Origin: Plantactinospora endophytica | GTDB taxonomy: Bacteria; Actinomycetota; Actinomycetes; Mycobacteriales; Micromonosporaceae | Reading direction: 5' to 3' | Length of the DNA: 64,000 nt | NCBI RefSeq assembly: GCF_016862915.1 | Contig: NZ_BONW01000021.1 | Coordinates: 372,001 to 436,000 of the forward strand | Part shown: one piece after another, positions 63,728 through 64,000 of the stretch | Position numbering within the stretch: the first letter of the stretch is position 1 | Layout: each line of letters starts with the position of its first letter | The notes under the pieces: generated by a model | The model's input: only the letters and a program-made list of their open reading frames with translations | The model's database searches: none | What the model was told of the DNA's origin: nothing | Made by a program: the position numbers and the translations under genes

Positions 63728-64000
63728 TCAGATCTTGGCGACCTGGTTGAAGTTCAGCTCGACCGGGGTCTCCCGACCGAAGATCGACACCAGCACCTTG
63801 AGCTTCTGCTGGTCGGCGTTGATCTCGCTGATCGTGGCCGGCAGCGACGCGAAGGCGCCGTCGGTCACGGTGACCGAGTCACCGACCTCGAAGTCGAGCA
63901 CCTTGACCTCGGGCTTCGCCTTCTTGGTCTCGGTCTCCACCGCCGGGGCGAGCCACTTGAGCACCTCGTCCAGCGAGAGCGGCGCCGGCCGGTCGGCCCG
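63728..64000 (-). CDS. nusG: Transcription factor NusG (C-terminal part, cut by window edge)
   Basis: Only the last 90 residues are inside the window, and the start lies beyond base 64000. The KOW domain is complete: [20 protein letters not shown], then [19 protein letters not shown]. This domain contacts S10 and Rho. The gene order nusG-rplK-rplA is standard. Confidence 0.96.
   Translation of the reverse strand, partial: RADRPAPLSLDEVLKWLAPAVETETKKAKPEVKVLDFEVGDSVTVTDGAFASLPATISEINADQQKLKVLVSIFGRETPVELNFNQVAKI

Overview
The window is chromosomal DNA of very high G+C content. Start codons are often GTG or TTG, most genes overlap or lie a few bases apart, and the order of ribosomal-protein genes is that of Actinobacteria. 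The glycan and ABC-F genes, the DUF1707 gene between map and infA, and the RpoB and EF-Tu sequences look most like the family Micromonosporaceae (Micromonospora, Plantactinospora or similar). That family call is an inference from recalled protein features, not from a search.

Bases 1-12,100 are accessory and metabolic. They start with a thiamine thiazole-branch operon on the minus strand (thiE-thiO-thiS-thiG) under a TPP riboswitch. Next come a 1,958-residue secreted multidomain protein (ThuA, glucose/sorbosone dehydrogenase, PKD, CBM6, concanavalin-like and Ig-like modules), a small secreted membrane-anchored protein, and a 5'-truncated DUF559 nuclease-like gene bracketed by two related 53-nt palindromes. 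An aldo/keto reductase closes the region.

Bases 12,300-19,100 hold two convergent sets of genes for a lipid-linked sugar or surface glycan: a GT2 polyprenyl-phosphate glycosyltransferase with a GT-C-like membrane protein on the plus strand, and a flippase-like membrane protein, a GT4 glycosyltransferase and a methyltransferase on the minus strand. In-frame tandem repeats have expanded inside four of these five genes. Bases 19,260-25,210 hold an ABC-F ATPase, an RsmC-like methyltransferase and a very long proline/arginine/glycine-rich membrane protein.

Bases 25,350-64,000 are the core gene-expression block, read entirely on the minus strand. Going down the coordinates (that is, in transcription order): nusG (partial), rplK, rplA, an ABC transporter pair, rplJ, rplL, rpoB, rpoC, two small DUF4190-like membrane proteins, rpsL, rpsG, fusA, tuf, the S10-spc-alpha ribosomal cluster (rpsJ to rpmJ with secY, adk, map, a DUF1707 gene and infA), then rpsM, rpsK, rpsD, rpoA, rplQ and truA. 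Promoters with sensible -35/-10 spacing can be read upstream of rpsL, rpsJ, rpoB, infA and rplJ, and strong hairpin terminators after rpoC, rplL, rplA and tuf.

The least expected signals are non-coding: the paired, covarying 53-nt palindromes around the DUF559 remnant, a 117-nt nested inverted repeat between rpoB and rpoC, and a 3 x 62-bp tandem repeat between rpsM and rpsK. No tRNA, rRNA, CRISPR array, prophage or transposase gene was recognised.
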